NCBI GenBank assembly: GCA_024291935.2
Contig: CM044319.1
Location: 70,638,001-70,702,000 of the forward strand
Direction of reading: 5' to 3'
DNA from: Okapia johnstoni
Lineage: Eukaryota; Chordata; Mammalia; Artiodactyla; Giraffidae
DNA length: 64,000 nucleotides
Shown here: piece after piece, positions 43,976 to 55,307 of the stretch
Layout of the letters: each line of letters starts with the position of its first letter
Numbering within the stretch: the stretch's first letter is position 1
Position numbers and translations under genes: made by a program
Notes under the pieces: generated by a model
The model's database searches: none
Seen by the model: the letters and a program-made list of their open reading frames with translations, nothing else
What the model was told of the DNA's origin: nothing

Positions 43976-44402
43976 TTGAACAGTTTGGTTCTAACAGATT
44001 TTTCTGTAATGTGTTAGTATTCAGTCAAGGTACCTGAGTCATATTGATTTTTTCTGTTTCAGGGGAAAATCCATTCTCCAAGATATTTTCTTAAAAATCA
44101 ATGTGATTTTTCCTTAACATATTGAATAGTCTTTTCTGTATTAAAAACAGAATTTAATATGCAGCAACAATTCAACACTGATTATGTTGTAAATATCAAA
44201 TATACCTTACAAAAAAGAGCTTACTACACTACAGGAGTCATAAGTTAAGTCAGTTACCCTAGTGCCAAACCTCCCTCCTAGAAGTGAGATAATATTTTTG
44301 TAATATACATAACCACTTTGGATTATTACATCATTACTTAGAAAATTATTACTTTATTTTTTGAAAGACAATAACGTGATCTTCCTGAAATACTTCAAGG
44401 CT
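43976..44402. other. Unassigned
   Basis: AT-rich; nothing recognised. Confidence 0.5.
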
Positions 44403-44415
44403 ATACTTCATTTTG

Positions 44416-44625
44416 GCTTCCCTCCTATCTCAGTTGGTAAGGAATCCGCTTGCACTGCAGGAGCCCCTGGTTCAATCCCTGGGTCAGGAAGATCCCTTGG
44501 AGAAGGAAATGGCAACCCCTATCAGTATTTTTGCCTGGAGAATCCCATGGACAGAGGAACCTGGTAGGCTAGAGTCCATGGGGGTCACAAAAAGTTGGAC
44601 ATGACTTAGTGACTAAACCACCACC
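44416..44625 (+). mobile_element. Bov-tA SINE with perfect TSD
   Basis: Full Bov-tA: GCTTCCCTCCTATCTCAGTT head, GGTTCAATCCCTGGGTCAGG, body and GTGACTAAACCACCACC tail. ATACTTCATTTTG at 44403-44415 and 44626-44638 is a perfect 13-bp duplication. Confidence 0.95.
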
Positions 44626-44638
44626 ATACTTCATTTTG

Positions 44639-45309
44639 TAGAAGTTAATGCCATTTCTGAACCTAACCATCTGACTTGAAAACTGATGATCCTCTCATGA
44701 CAAGACTGTGTAAAAGCCCTGCTGGAGTTTGACTACACTCACAGAGTTCTAAGTATATGAGACAAGATAAGCAACAATCCAGAACCTGTAAGATATCTAG
44801 GAGGGAGACACAAGGAGTCTAGATTTTTGCATTCCGGTATTATGGAATGACATAATCTAAGGCATCTCTTGCTAGAAATCAAGTCAATTTTAAAACTCTA
44901 TCCTTTGAGCCTAAGGCATTTCCAGGCTCAAAGACAGTTAAGAAAGGGAAATCTCGGACCTTCTTATCCCATTATCAACAACAGCAAAAAATTTAGCAAA
45001 TTAAAAGCACATTTCAAATGCACACTTAAATGAAGACAAATACCAGTATCAGTAGAAAGTTGTGGTACTGATCTTGGTACTCATCAATAAAGTTAGGAAA
45101 CTAAAAGTGGACTTAAATTGCCTAGATAAGGGAGGCTCTTGGATGTTGGTGAAAACAAATAAAGATCCTCTCAGAGGAAAAATGTTCTGAAATTAGACCC
45201 CAGAGAGTTACCATAGAAATATTCAAATATAAATTTACAGTCAAAAATAACCAAATGGACCAGAAAACAGGTCTGGGGACTGAAAATCCTAGAAAAAAAA
45301 ATTTAATTC
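44639..45309. other. Unassigned
   Basis: No gene or named repeat. Confidence 0.5.
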
Positions 45310-45790
45310 TTCCATGTGACAATATTTGGAGATTGGTCTCTTGGGAGATAATTAAGGTTAAGTGAGATCATAAGTGGTGGTTTAGTCGCTAAGTCATATC
45401 CAACTATTTATGACCCCATGGACTGTAGCCCACCAGGCTTCTCTTTCCATGTGGTTCTCCAGGCAAGAATACTGGAGTGGGTTGCCATTTCCTTCTTCGA
45501 GATCATAAAGATGGGATATTAATCCTATAGTATTTGTGCTCTTTTGAGTAGAGGAAGGAAGATCTCACTCTATTTTATGTACCAAGAAAAAACCTTGTGA
45601 AGACACAAGAAGAAGATGCAATATGTCATCAAGTAAAAGAAACCTAATCAGAAATCATAATCTCTGCCATAACCTTGATGTTGGACTTTCAGCCTCTAGA
45701 ACTGTGAGAAAATCGATTTCTGTAGCTTAAGCTACACAGTGTATGATATTTTGTTATGGCAGTCTGAACAGACTAAGATACAAGATATAG
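45310..45790 (+). repeat. MLT1-type LTR split by BovA SINE
   Basis: Left part: TTTGGAGATTGGTCTCTTGG and GAGATAATTAAGGTTAAGTG. Right part: CTTGTGAAGACACAAGAAGA, AACCTTGATGTTGGACTTTC, CTCTAGAACTGTGAGAAAAT and TTTGTTATGGCAGTCTGAAC. Together they make a 5'-truncated MLT1A-like LTR. A BovA SINE at 45374-45498 with its own TSD lies inside. Confidence 0.78.
45374..45498 (-). mobile_element. BovA-body SINE with TSD, inside LTR
   Basis: Minus orientation, tail complement GTGGTGGTTTAGTCGC at left; stops at TTTCCTTCTTC, so the tRNA-like head is missing (5' truncation). GAGATCATAA at 45364-45373 and 45499-45508 is a perfect 10-bp duplication. Confidence 0.92.
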
Positions 45791-47439
45791 TTGAAAAAAT
45801 TTAGAATTAAAAAATACATGTAATTGTACCAAGAAGTCTCAACTGAAAATTTAAATTTAAATAGAATATTAGAGATCACTAAGAGAGAACAACCTCAACA
45901 GAAACACTGGTGGTAAACAATGGGAATAAATTACTATTATACTGAAATGTACATATTAACTCCACAGATATGAAGGGCAGTGAAAAAAGTCAAAGAGGAA
46001 AGTTATGTATACTGTATAATCACATTTTCACAAATTTAAAAAGTGATCAAAATTATCTTGCCAGAAGATGGAATGGAGGCTACTTAGCCCTGGTGGACTC
46101 AGCAAGTGCATGGATGAGTTTTCAGGATGGTAGAAATCTTCTATATCTTAATATAGATTGTGTAAAAATGTTTTAAAAAATTCATTGAGATTGCAAGAGA
46201 AATTTCAAAAAGAGCAAAGGTGAAATAAAGACATTTCAGAAGAGCAAAACTGAGAGTTTGCAAGCACTAGACTTTCACTTAATGAATTCTAAAGGACATA
46301 CTTTATGAATGAGTAGAATGACCTGCACAGGAATATTTGATATGCAAGAAGGAACAGTGAACAAAATAATTGTAGACGTACTTATAAATGCAGGCAAGCA
46401 GTAGATGTGCAACTACTAATTATCATAATAAACTCTAAATCAAAGGGTCAGAAAGTCAGAGCCAAGAGGGTATAAAGAAGTGAGACCTGAAGCAAAAAAA
46501 TCAAGAATTAGTTTTTAGTCCTGCTTTTCACTCCTTAACTTGGTGCTCTTGGCAATATTCCTTTAAACATCATGCCTATATATTTAAAATAAAAACATTT
46601 ATTAACTCTCCTGCCCTTTTTACAAAAGTAATTATAAGTATCAGAGGCACTCATAAATATAGAGGATTTCAAAAATGTAAAATACGAGGATTAAGATAGC
46701 ATGTCTGTTATTGTTAAATCATAAAATGAGATAACTAGGAAAAACTTTTCATAATCATTCATCCTTTTCCAAGAGAACTGGAGAAAGGACACATGATGTG
46801 TCCTAGATATATATCCAGTTAATAACAATGCTTGTTCTAAAATAAAATAGGTCCCCTGACTCCTAGTCTAGTATATTATTTTCTTAATCTTTTTGACATT
46901 GAGATATTTAAAACACTAACAGGTATGACTCTCGGGTACTGAGTAGAAAGAAGACAGTTCCATATATCTATTTTTCCAAACTGTTTCCATGCCTTTGTGA
47001 AGAGACTACTATGGACATGTTGAAAATATACTGCAAAGGAAGGTCTTATCAAGGCATCACAGCTTGTTTCTGTTAGGCTTATTAAAGCTTTATAAAATTC
47101 AACTTACCGTCATGAACAAATTAGCTGCAATCTAGCACAGTCAAACACATAGATATACATGTACACCTCTTTGAAATTACCTTAATTAAAAATATCTGAT
47201 GAGTTTGTTAAGGCAGTTATGGTAACATCACTATTCTTTTAACTATCATTACCCTAAAAAAAAAGAAAAGAATTAAGCCTTATCAGAGGCCATAGAGGTT
47301 TTTTCTAGTGTGATGTGAAGAAAGGAATTTTCTTTCAAGTCAAGTAGCCAAGTGATTGGAAAAAATCCAAAGTAGTATTTTTTTAAAACCTTTTGGTGTC
47401 TCATAATGCTTTGGATCCTTGCCAAATAAAATTAACATA
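45791..47439. other. Mostly unassigned, with old L1-like pieces
   Basis: The part 46085-46430 resembles old L1 sequence (TTTTCAGGATGGTAGAAATC; then AAATAAAGACATTTCAGAAG and ATTCTAAAGGACATACTTTA), with weak similarity. The 68-codon frame at 45970-46176 is part of it. The rest shows nothing. Confidence 0.4.
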
Positions 47440-47512
47440 CACATACATACATGAGCACACACACACATGCACAGAACACACACACACACACTCACACACA
47501 CACACACTCATG
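47440..47512 (+). repeat. (CA)n imperfect microsatellite
   Basis: Interrupted CA repeats (CATACATACATG, ACACACACACATGCACAG, ACACACACACACACTCACAC) over about 70 bp. Confidence 0.92.
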
Positions 47513-48860
47513 CAAAATTTTCAGAGGATTTCAGGAAGCCTGAAGGCCTAAAGAAGGATTTTTGTTCTAAAGGTAGTGGATGGAAATAAAAGAGAAAAAG
47601 CAGCCTCTAACATATGACTATTCCAGAAAATGTGGTTAGTTTTTTGTGTCAGCAAGCACCTAGCTACAGATGGGACTTATACTCCCTCAAATGAAGTAAA
47701 CTCTTTCATTATGCCATTCCCAGAAACTCTCACCAGTGATCTCAGATCTCAAATATTCCTCTTAAACACCCCTCCTCCCAAAATACAGGTCAATATTAAG
47801 GTTAAATCACTCTATTCTCTAATAACCTCCATCTTATTCTCTACCAACCTTCCCTTTTCCTTCTTGTGTAGTTAACTGATCTATCTATATACAACTTATT
47901 CATTTTATTTATTTATAACTTATCTCAATGCATTTTGCTTTAGAAAGAACTCCTGAAGTTTCAGTCACCCAAACAAAAACCAATAAAACTCTTGTTTACC
48001 TGACAGATCTTGGAATATTTCCAAATTCTCCGTGTTACTATGAACAAGAAAATCACAAATGGTTAAAATCTTGTGAACTTGTATAAGTTAAACCTATATA
48101 AAAATGAGCAAATTTATAGTGACCTTTATTCCTCCAGCACTCTGTCTAAGTATTACACTGGGAGCTATTCATTACAAAAAGAAGCCAATCTTCTATTTTT
48201 CCCCCTCAGTTTACAAAGTCTTGCAGGATGTAATCTCAAATTTTCAGGGGAAGTGCTTCAGTGCTTTCTGCTTTCTTTGCTGCTGTGACCAGATGGAAGC
48301 ATCACCTTCTTTTCCAGAAAGTCTATGAACAGGCAGAGTAAAGGTGACAGCTCACACGGAGTAATGCCAGATGCTCTTGTTTATTCCAGAGTGTTAAGGG
48401 ATATTTATTGGCAGAAGTTCAATGGCTTTTTGGAGGATTTTCCAAAGAGACAGAATTTGGGGGTGAAAATCTGCTTCTGTGTGCAACACCAATAAAGAAG
48501 ACATACTTTGCCCAGTAGACTTGGCTATGTTTTTCTTGGTTTACATTATTTCCCCAAAATACACGAAGATTTTCCAAACCCAAGCATTGATGTCAGAGGG
48601 ATGCAGCCCTCTTGCCTACTTGCTGTCTTTAAGAACGTTGAAAATTGGTAGCTGGAGCTGTAAATTTACCCCCTTTTTCTATTTCTTTTTATTTTCTAAA
48701 ACTGAGTCACAATTGTGTTGAAGGAAAAGTTATTTTAAAATCTGAATGCATGATAAGTACCAAGCACATTTATTTTAATATAGACTAAAGCTATGTTCAC
48801 ACTGAAAAGACTATGCTAGTGTTACCAAATTTCTGATACTACCATGGAGAAAGCAGGTTA
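47513..48860. other. Unassigned
   Basis: No gene is recognised. Frames at 47630-47875, 48073-48328 and 48479-48721 show no domain or signal and lack similarity to anything I know. Confidence 0.45.
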
Positions 48861-49095
48861 TCAGCACTTAAGAGCATGGGTGTTGGATTCCAGGTTTTGA
48901 AGGTTACTAGCCATTTCACTTTGTCAAATTCACTTAACATCTTTATGCCTCAGTTTCCTCATAGGTAATATCATCATAATAATAGCACCCATCTCATAGA
49001 ATTTTTATGAGGGCTAAATGAGTTTTTCATAGAGCATATTTAGAAAAGTACCTGGCGCATAGTAAGTATTCATCAACTGTTGGCCAATATTGCAA
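48861..49095 (+). repeat. MIR SINE, nearly full length
   Basis: In order: CAGCACTTAAGAGCATGGGT, GGATTCCAGGTTTTGAAGG, ATGCCTCAGTTTCCTCATAG, AATAGCACCCATCTCATAGA, GGGCTAAATGAGTTTTTC and ACCTGGCGCATAGTAAGTAT. One of the clearest MIRs here. Confidence 0.88.
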
Positions 49096-49589
49096 GCATT
49101 ACCATTATCATTGTTATCATGCGGCCATTTCCTTTTGATGCATTACACTATAAAAGATGTATTCTTTCTTCCTTGGCAACACTTGTTTTAGGGAAAATGA
49201 GTAAAAAACATTCTATTAGAGAAGACTGGAAACACCAAAGTTTGTCTAACCTCAGCCTCCATAAATAAACCCACAAAGAAAGTGTTCATTCTGTTTGGGA
49301 TATTTCCCAAGAAAGTAAAACTAACATTTTCATCATGATTTAAAAAAAAATAATAATCACGCTTATAAGCAACAAAAACAATGTCTTAATATATATATAT
49401 ATATAAATATATATACACACACATATATATATGTAATAGTACCTTTTGCAAACAAATAAAAATACTCTTAAAAAAGTTCTACAATTATTTTAAAAAGAAA
49501 AATGAGAAATTTTATAAGTTTCATTAAGTTAGAAACTCATTTCCTTGTATCACTGTTCTTTCACTTTGGGGGAAAAATCAGTTTTAAAT
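49096..49589. other. Unassigned, with a TA repeat
   Basis: Nothing recognised apart from the TA/CA tract listed at 49389-49434. Confidence 0.5.
49389..49434. repeat. (TA)n microsatellite
   Basis: TATATATATATATATA, then AAATATATATACACACAC and ATATATATATATG: a compound TA/CA tract. Confidence 0.9.
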
Positions 49590-49601
49590 ATATACGTGTA
49601 T

Positions 49602-49722
49602 GCTAAGTTGTTTCAGTCATATCTGATTCTTTGTGACTCCATGGACTGTAGCCCAACAGGCTTCTCTGTCCATGGGATTCTCCAGGCAGAAATACTGAAG
49701 TGGGTTGCCATTTCCTCCTCCA
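49602..49722 (-). mobile_element. BovA-body SINE with TSD
   Basis: Minus orientation, lacking the tRNA-like head. The flanks ATATACGTGTAT (49590-49601) and ATATACATGTAT (49723-49734) form a 12-bp duplication with one mismatch, so the truncated element inserted in this form. Confidence 0.9.
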
Positions 49723-49734
49723 ATATACATGTAT

Positions 49735-50772
49735 AACCATGTGTAAAATAAGATATTTCATCAGAGAAACTGTAATCAAAATATCTCTATAAGTTACCAA
49801 GGTTTAGATTTCAAATTCCAGGTAACTGATGCAAATAAGATTAACTCATTTTAAAGTTAATTGATATAGTTCATTATAGAGTCATTGCTTATATTTGAAT
49901 TTGCATATATTGTCGAAGTGAATCAACTTTTGTATCAATACTTTTAGAATATTTTTGTTATTTTAAACATATGTATTGATTCAAAAATGGTAAAATACAG
50001 CTGTTAAAAATGTGTACTTGGCTGTATAAAATATAAAAGTCTATGATGCCAACTTTGATTGTTTATATATAAATAACTTCTCTTGACTATCATTAAACTC
50101 TATTCTAAGACAGTAATAAATGCTTCTTGAAATAATATGCTCAAAAGTGGAAAAAATTAGCATGGAATCCACAGATCTCAGTTGTAGTGATTGCAGTTAA
50201 TGATAGCACCCCCTCCTGCATGACTGTATCATGTGTATGTCACACCCACATTTGTTCTCAGCTCCAGCCATATGGCAATTCTTCCTGAATGATTTGGCTT
50301 CTCCTTCTTCTTTCTCTATCATTACAATATTATGGCTTTCTTCCCTTTGAATCTTGCCAGCTGGGAAGCAAAAAGAGTATTATTTTTGCCTCACTTATTC
50401 GTGATCCTTTTTTGATTATCCTTGGTTACTTTAAACATGAACTTATCCTGCTTGTATCAATAAATTGAAGGATTCAGTTTGTGGAAGCTATTTTATTAGA
50501 TGAATTTAAGTTTCCACATTCTTCTAATATACTTTATTTTTCAATTATCTTTTGAGGTGGGGGCTGTGGGGTGGAGATTTAAATTCCCTGGTGTATAAAT
50601 TCCTGGAAATAATCTATACATATTGAGAAAAAGGCTTGAAAACTGTCAACATTTTTTAAAGGGAAGTCTCCTGATTATAAATCATATTTAAGTTGGCTGT
50701 TCATGACCAAAAGAATATTCATGTTATAGAAAATAAGTTTGTGACTTGGTTTCTCTTAACAGTCATATATTG
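49735..50772. other. Unassigned
   Basis: AT-rich; no gene or named repeat. Confidence 0.5.
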
Positions 50773-50784
50773 CAATGTTAGTAG

Positions 50785-51343
50785 TAGTAGTAGTATTACA
50801 ATGTCTGTAGAAGTAGTTCAGTTGCTCAGTCGTGTCTGACTTTGCTACACCATGGATAGCATGCCTAGCTTCCCTGTCCATCACCAACTCCTGGAGCTTG
50901 CGCAAACTCATGTCCATCCAGTTGGTGATGCCATCCAGCCATCTCATCCTCTGTCCTCCCCTTCTCCTCCCACCTTCAATCATTCCCAGAATCAGGGTCT
51001 TTTCCAATGAGTCAGTTCTATCAGGTGGCCAAACTATTGGAGTTTCAGCTTCAGCATCAGTCCTTTCAGTGAATATTCAGGACTGATTTCCTTTAGGATG
51101 GACTGGTTGATCTCTGCAGTCCAAGGGATTCTCAAGAGTCTTCTCCAACACCACGGTTCAAGAGCATTAATTCTTTGGCACTCAGCTTTCTTTATAGTCC
51201 AACACTCACATCCATACACGACTAGTGGACAGACCATAGCTTGGACTCAATCTACTTTTGTTGGCAAAGTAATGTCTTTGCTTTTTAATATGCTGTCTAG
51301 ATTGGTCATAGCTTTTCTTGCAAGGAGCAAGTGTCTTTTTAAC
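50785..51343 (-). mobile_element. BovB LINE with TAG-type tail and perfect TSD
   Basis: Minus-strand BovB from the KKDTCSLQEKLW-like region to its 3' end, followed by a tail of TAGTAGTAGTATTACAATG on plus. CAATGTTAGTAG at 50773-50784 and 51344-51355 is a perfect 12-bp duplication. The coding frames at 51034-51237 and 50756-51007 are separated by small deletions, including one that removes the GHLMR region (ATCAGG next to TTCT near 51020). Confidence 0.93.
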
Positions 51344-51355
51344 CAATGTTAGTAG

Positions 51356-53446
51356 ATCCAACAAATTGAAGATTACACCCTGCCTTAGGAAAAGTAATGT
51401 AGAACATTTTACTTTGTAAATATGAGAATTTATTTCTTGAAAACATTAACTTAAAGCCAGCAGCAGTAGGCTGGTGGCTCCTATTGCAAAGTTTGTGAGG
51501 GGGCTGCCTTCTGCTTGTTCATCACAACTAAACCAGCCTCACAAGAGTGTCTGCACACCCAGAGAAGGTACCTGGTGAATATTTTGCTGTGATGATAGAA
51601 ATACACATTTACAAATCAAAAATCTGTGAAATGTTGATTCCCCAAAGGAATTTTGCAATAAATAACTGTAACCTTAAAAACAGAAAATGATCCATCATTG
51701 ATTAAAATAAAGAACATAATAATAAAATAAAACAAAGCACAATCTTTGTCTTTGGAGAATGCTTGAGATTCATCTGGGGAAGAGATTTTAAGTGATACAT
51801 ATGTTACTGATCTTGATTCACCTGGTTATTATGGATAATTTTATCATACAGAGCTGTATTTTTTGATTCACAACCTCCTCCAATTCCATACAGTCATGTC
51901 AGATGAATGCTCTGTAGTAAACCATAGCTGGTCAATAAGGATCTAATAGTGTTACAGGCAAAAATAGATAATCATCATCTTAGATTTTCTAATTATCAAA
52001 GCATCTTAACCACTTTCAACAGTGATAAGATCAGAGCACTTACATTTAGATAGCTACTGATTCAGCAAAAACATGTTTTATTGACTAAAATGCAACATCA
52101 TGTGTGTGCATGAATCTCATCCATATTTTCACCTGGGAAATTGCTAGCTCATCATCTGAGATCTCATAATTTTAGTTAATTCAGCTGATTTGGGGTACAG
52201 GATGCTTTTATTTCTTAGTCCTGAGACTTCAAAAGCCTTGGTTATACTTGGAATGTTACTTTAACTTCATAATATGTTTTCTGTATTTTCATTAAAGGAT
52301 AAATAAGACTTCTATTTAAAATATTGTTTCCTAAATTCCAACATTTTTTCTCTCAATTAGACTTTATACAGAAAAATAAGTTATTTAATTTATTTATTAA
52401 TAGATAGCTGGGCCTCATGTCTATGTCTTCCTCATCTTTAAAATTAATGTAATAACAACTAACTTGCAGGTCAGTTTTAAAGATTATATGAATTTTTTGT
52501 GTATCTATAGACCTAAAATTACTATCAGAGTAGCTAGCCAGTGAATAGAGGTGGGATGAGAAAGAAGTGCTGAATTCAAGGGCTTTGAAGAAATGCTGGG
52601 GAAAGTGAATCCTGGGTTTATTGTTTCTTCAAGCAAGAAGGATGCTGTTTAATAAATTCATAGGCTAAATGTGGAAGATTAAGTTATCATATAGATAACA
52701 GCATTTGCTGAAGTCAAAATATTCTACTATGCAGTTATTCTTTACCACAGACATCTTTTTCTACAAAAAAGAACAATAATAAAAATGCTTCTATGACATG
52801 AAAATTATAGCCACAAACTTTTACGTGTGTATATTGGGAGATGGAGTGAAGTCATTGAATATAAAAAAGATACTATAATAAATAACCTGCTATCCTCTAC
52901 TCACTGGTGCTTTTCCTATGTCCTTGGTTCTTGAGGCTCTCTTTCCTTTCTTTCAGGCATGCCCAGGAGTTCTGTGCCTCACCACATCTTGCCACAGTGG
53001 CACCACCAGCCCTGCCTTATGCAGATAAGCACTCACACTTACTGTCCTGCCTTCAGATCCAGCCTGCTGCTAGGAGGCTGGAGTTCTCAGTTCTCAGGAA
53101 TCTGTATTTACCACTTGAGTTAGGAATAGACTTGAGAAAGTCAAGTAATGGCTGTTGGTGTTCTCTTTCCCTCAGAATAGAATTTTAAGAATAGGAAAAG
53201 CAGGACAAGAATCGAAAACACTGAAAAAGATGGATCTCGTACCTACGGCCAGTCCATGAGGAAGTGGGGATGAGTTACAGTCAAAGAGGGGGACACTTGT
53301 AGATTGACAGATGGCTTGGAGGGAAGGGAGAACAATGCATGTCTCAGAGCTTCTGATCAAAGGAGTTACATGACCTGTTCCATGTGATTCTATGATATTC
53401 TGACTGTGGGTAGAAAATAAAAGGAAGGAGGAATAGAATAAAGAGA
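51356..53446. other. Unassigned, mostly unique
   Basis: Two kb with no named repeat. The part 52890-53180 is GC-richer; its 93-codon frame (52907-53188) has no known motif. Splice-acceptor-like TTTCCTTTCTTTCAG ends at 52944 and CTCTTTCCCTCAG at 53176, without supporting donor or exon evidence. Confidence 0.45.
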
Positions 53447-53931
53447 TAAGTTTGGCAGTTCCTTATAGAGTTAAATATACACATGCCCCATGACCTAGAA
53501 ATTCCAGTTTAAATATTTATCCAAGACTAATGAAAGCATATAAGCCACAAAAAGGCTTGTGCAAGAATATTTATAGCAATTCTATTCACAATAGCCCCAA
53601 ATTAGAAACAGCTCTAATACACATCAGCATAGGAGGAACAAATTGTGATATATTAATTCAGTTTAAAAAAAAAGTACAACGTATATGACTTCTTTTATAT
53701 GAAATTCAAGGATGAATAAATTAGACAATGGAAATCAGAACAATTGTTACCTATGAGTGGTGGAGATTATCAGGAAGGGGAAAAAAGGGGACTTTTGAGG
53801 TGACAAATAATGTATTAGTTTGACTGCAGTGTTTTATTACTTAGATGTACTCATTTGTGTATTGTGTGTGAAATAAGTGAAATTTATCAACTGTGTATAT
53901 AAAACCTATGCATTTCACTGTAGGTGAATTT
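53447..53931 (+). mobile_element. Old L1 3' end
   Basis: In order: TTTGGCAGTTCCTTATAGAG, GACCTAGAAATTCCAG, CTATTCACAATAGCCCC, GAGTGGTGGAGATTATCAGG and AAGTGAAATTTATCAACTGTG. It may continue for about 35 bp beyond the SINE to 54115. Diverged and non-coding. Confidence 0.75.
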
Positions 53932-54075
53932 CTTTTTTCTTTTCTTTTTTTTTTTTTTTTTTTTGGCCACAATCCGTGGCATGCAGGATCTGAGTTCCCT
54001 GAACAGAGATCAAACCTGTACCCTCTGCTACTGAAGCACAGGATCCTAACGACTAGACCACCAGGGAAGTTCCCT
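53932..54075 (-). mobile_element. CHR-type SINE with long poly-A tail
   Basis: The minus strand reads GAACTTCCCTGGTGGTCTAG at the head and GGGAACTCAGATCCTGCATG, then GGCC and an A-tail (20 uninterrupted T on plus, 53945-53964). The flanks GTAGGTGAATTT (53920-53931) and GTATATGAATTT (54076-54087) are a probable duplication with two mismatches. Confidence 0.87.
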
Positions 54076-54219
54076 GTATATGAATTTTTAGTCAACACAC
54101 ATTAAAATAACTATACTTTCCAAAGTAGTCTCTTTTGAAAAAGGAACTTGCAGAAGATGCAAACAAATAAAAACAAAACTAAAAACAAGACAAACCAAAA
54201 GGAGATAAGTTAGGATGGG

Positions 54220-55020
54220 GACAAACATTGCTCTAAGAAAGTGATTCTGATGGCTTAAAACAGAGTGGTTTCCGTGTAGGTGATTTTAAATTGTCAATAT
54301 GGGAATTTTTAAAAAGTTGAATTAATTAGTCTTGATTGTTGGACTGAATGTTGATGTGAGAGAAAAAGATGAGTCAAAGATGATCAACTAGAATCTTTGT
54401 AAAGAGATGGACGGACAAGAAGGGAGCAGTCAAGAAAAAATTCAATTGCTCAATTTTGAACATATTAAACATGAGACTCCTATGAGTGATTTTTAATACT
54501 GAGACTCTAGAATTTGACTGTTCTACTACCTACTAGCTGGATAAATGCCTTAGCATGTTTATGTCTTATATATATTCTACCAAATGTAATTATAATAAGA
54601 AGACTTGCCACCTAAGGTTACTGTGTGAATTAAATTAGTTATCCATATAAAAATCTAGGAATAGTTTCTAGCATATTGTAGGGATTTATTGTTATTGCCA
54701 TCCAAATAGAAATGCAGACAGTGGTTATGATTTTGGAACTCAAGAGGAAGTCAGAATTAGAGGTAGAGATAGGATTTAAAGCCATGGGAACAGAGAAGAC
54801 CATATAAAATGTGAGTGCTCATAATGAAAGAAAAGAACCAAAGACAGCCTGTTATATTATCCCAAGATTTTGAGGTTGGGAAGATGAAAACAAGTTAGCA
54901 AATAAGACTCAAAAAGAGCTGCCAATGCAGTTGGAGGAAAACCAGAAGTCTGTGATCTTCTAGATGCCAAGGAAAGTGTTGTTAAAAGAAAGGCAATTTT
55001 ATTGGATAGAACTTAATACA
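54220..55020 (+). repeat. Ancient dispersed repeat, split by MIR
   Basis: AAGTGATTCTGATGGCTTAA, GAGTCAAAGATGATCAAC, TTGAACATATTAAACATGAG, then after the MIR GGATTTAAAGCCATGGGAAC and GGAGGAAAACCAGAAGTCTG occur in the order of an old mammalian repeat, the same family as 29180-29560 and 56520-57150. I do not recall its name. Confidence 0.45.
54497..54705 (+). repeat. MIR SINE
   Basis: TGAGACTCTAGAATTTGACT, CTACCTACTAGCTGGATAAA, GGTTACTGTGTGAATTAAAT and GTTTCTAGCATATTGTAGGG follow the MIR consensus. It appears to lie within the ancient dispersed repeat. Confidence 0.65.
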
Positions 55021-55128
55021 TGAACATTGGACTAAGCAAGATGGAAATTGCTTACAACTGAATGAAAAAATTCAACCTTCAGTGTAGTCACTGAAATGGA
55101 AATCCAAATGAAGTGACTTAATGGGAGA

Positions 55129-55293
55129 ATGGGAGGAGAAGGGGATTATAGAAGATGAGATGGTTGGGTGGCATCACCAACTCAATGGACATGAGTTTGA
55201 GTAGGCTCCAGGAGTTGGTGATGGACAGGGAGGCCTGGTGTGCTGCAGTCCATGGGATAGCAAAGAGTTGGACGTGACTGAGCAACTGAACGG
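55129..55293 (+). mobile_element. BovB LINE 3' end with TSD
   Basis: The last 165 bp of BovB: GGGAGGAGAAGGGGATTATA to GAGCAACTGAACG. The flanks GACTTAATGGGAGA (55115-55128) and GACTGAATGGGAGA (55294-55307) are a 14-bp duplication with one mismatch. Confidence 0.92.
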
Positions 55294-55307
55294 GACTGAA
55301 TGGGAGA

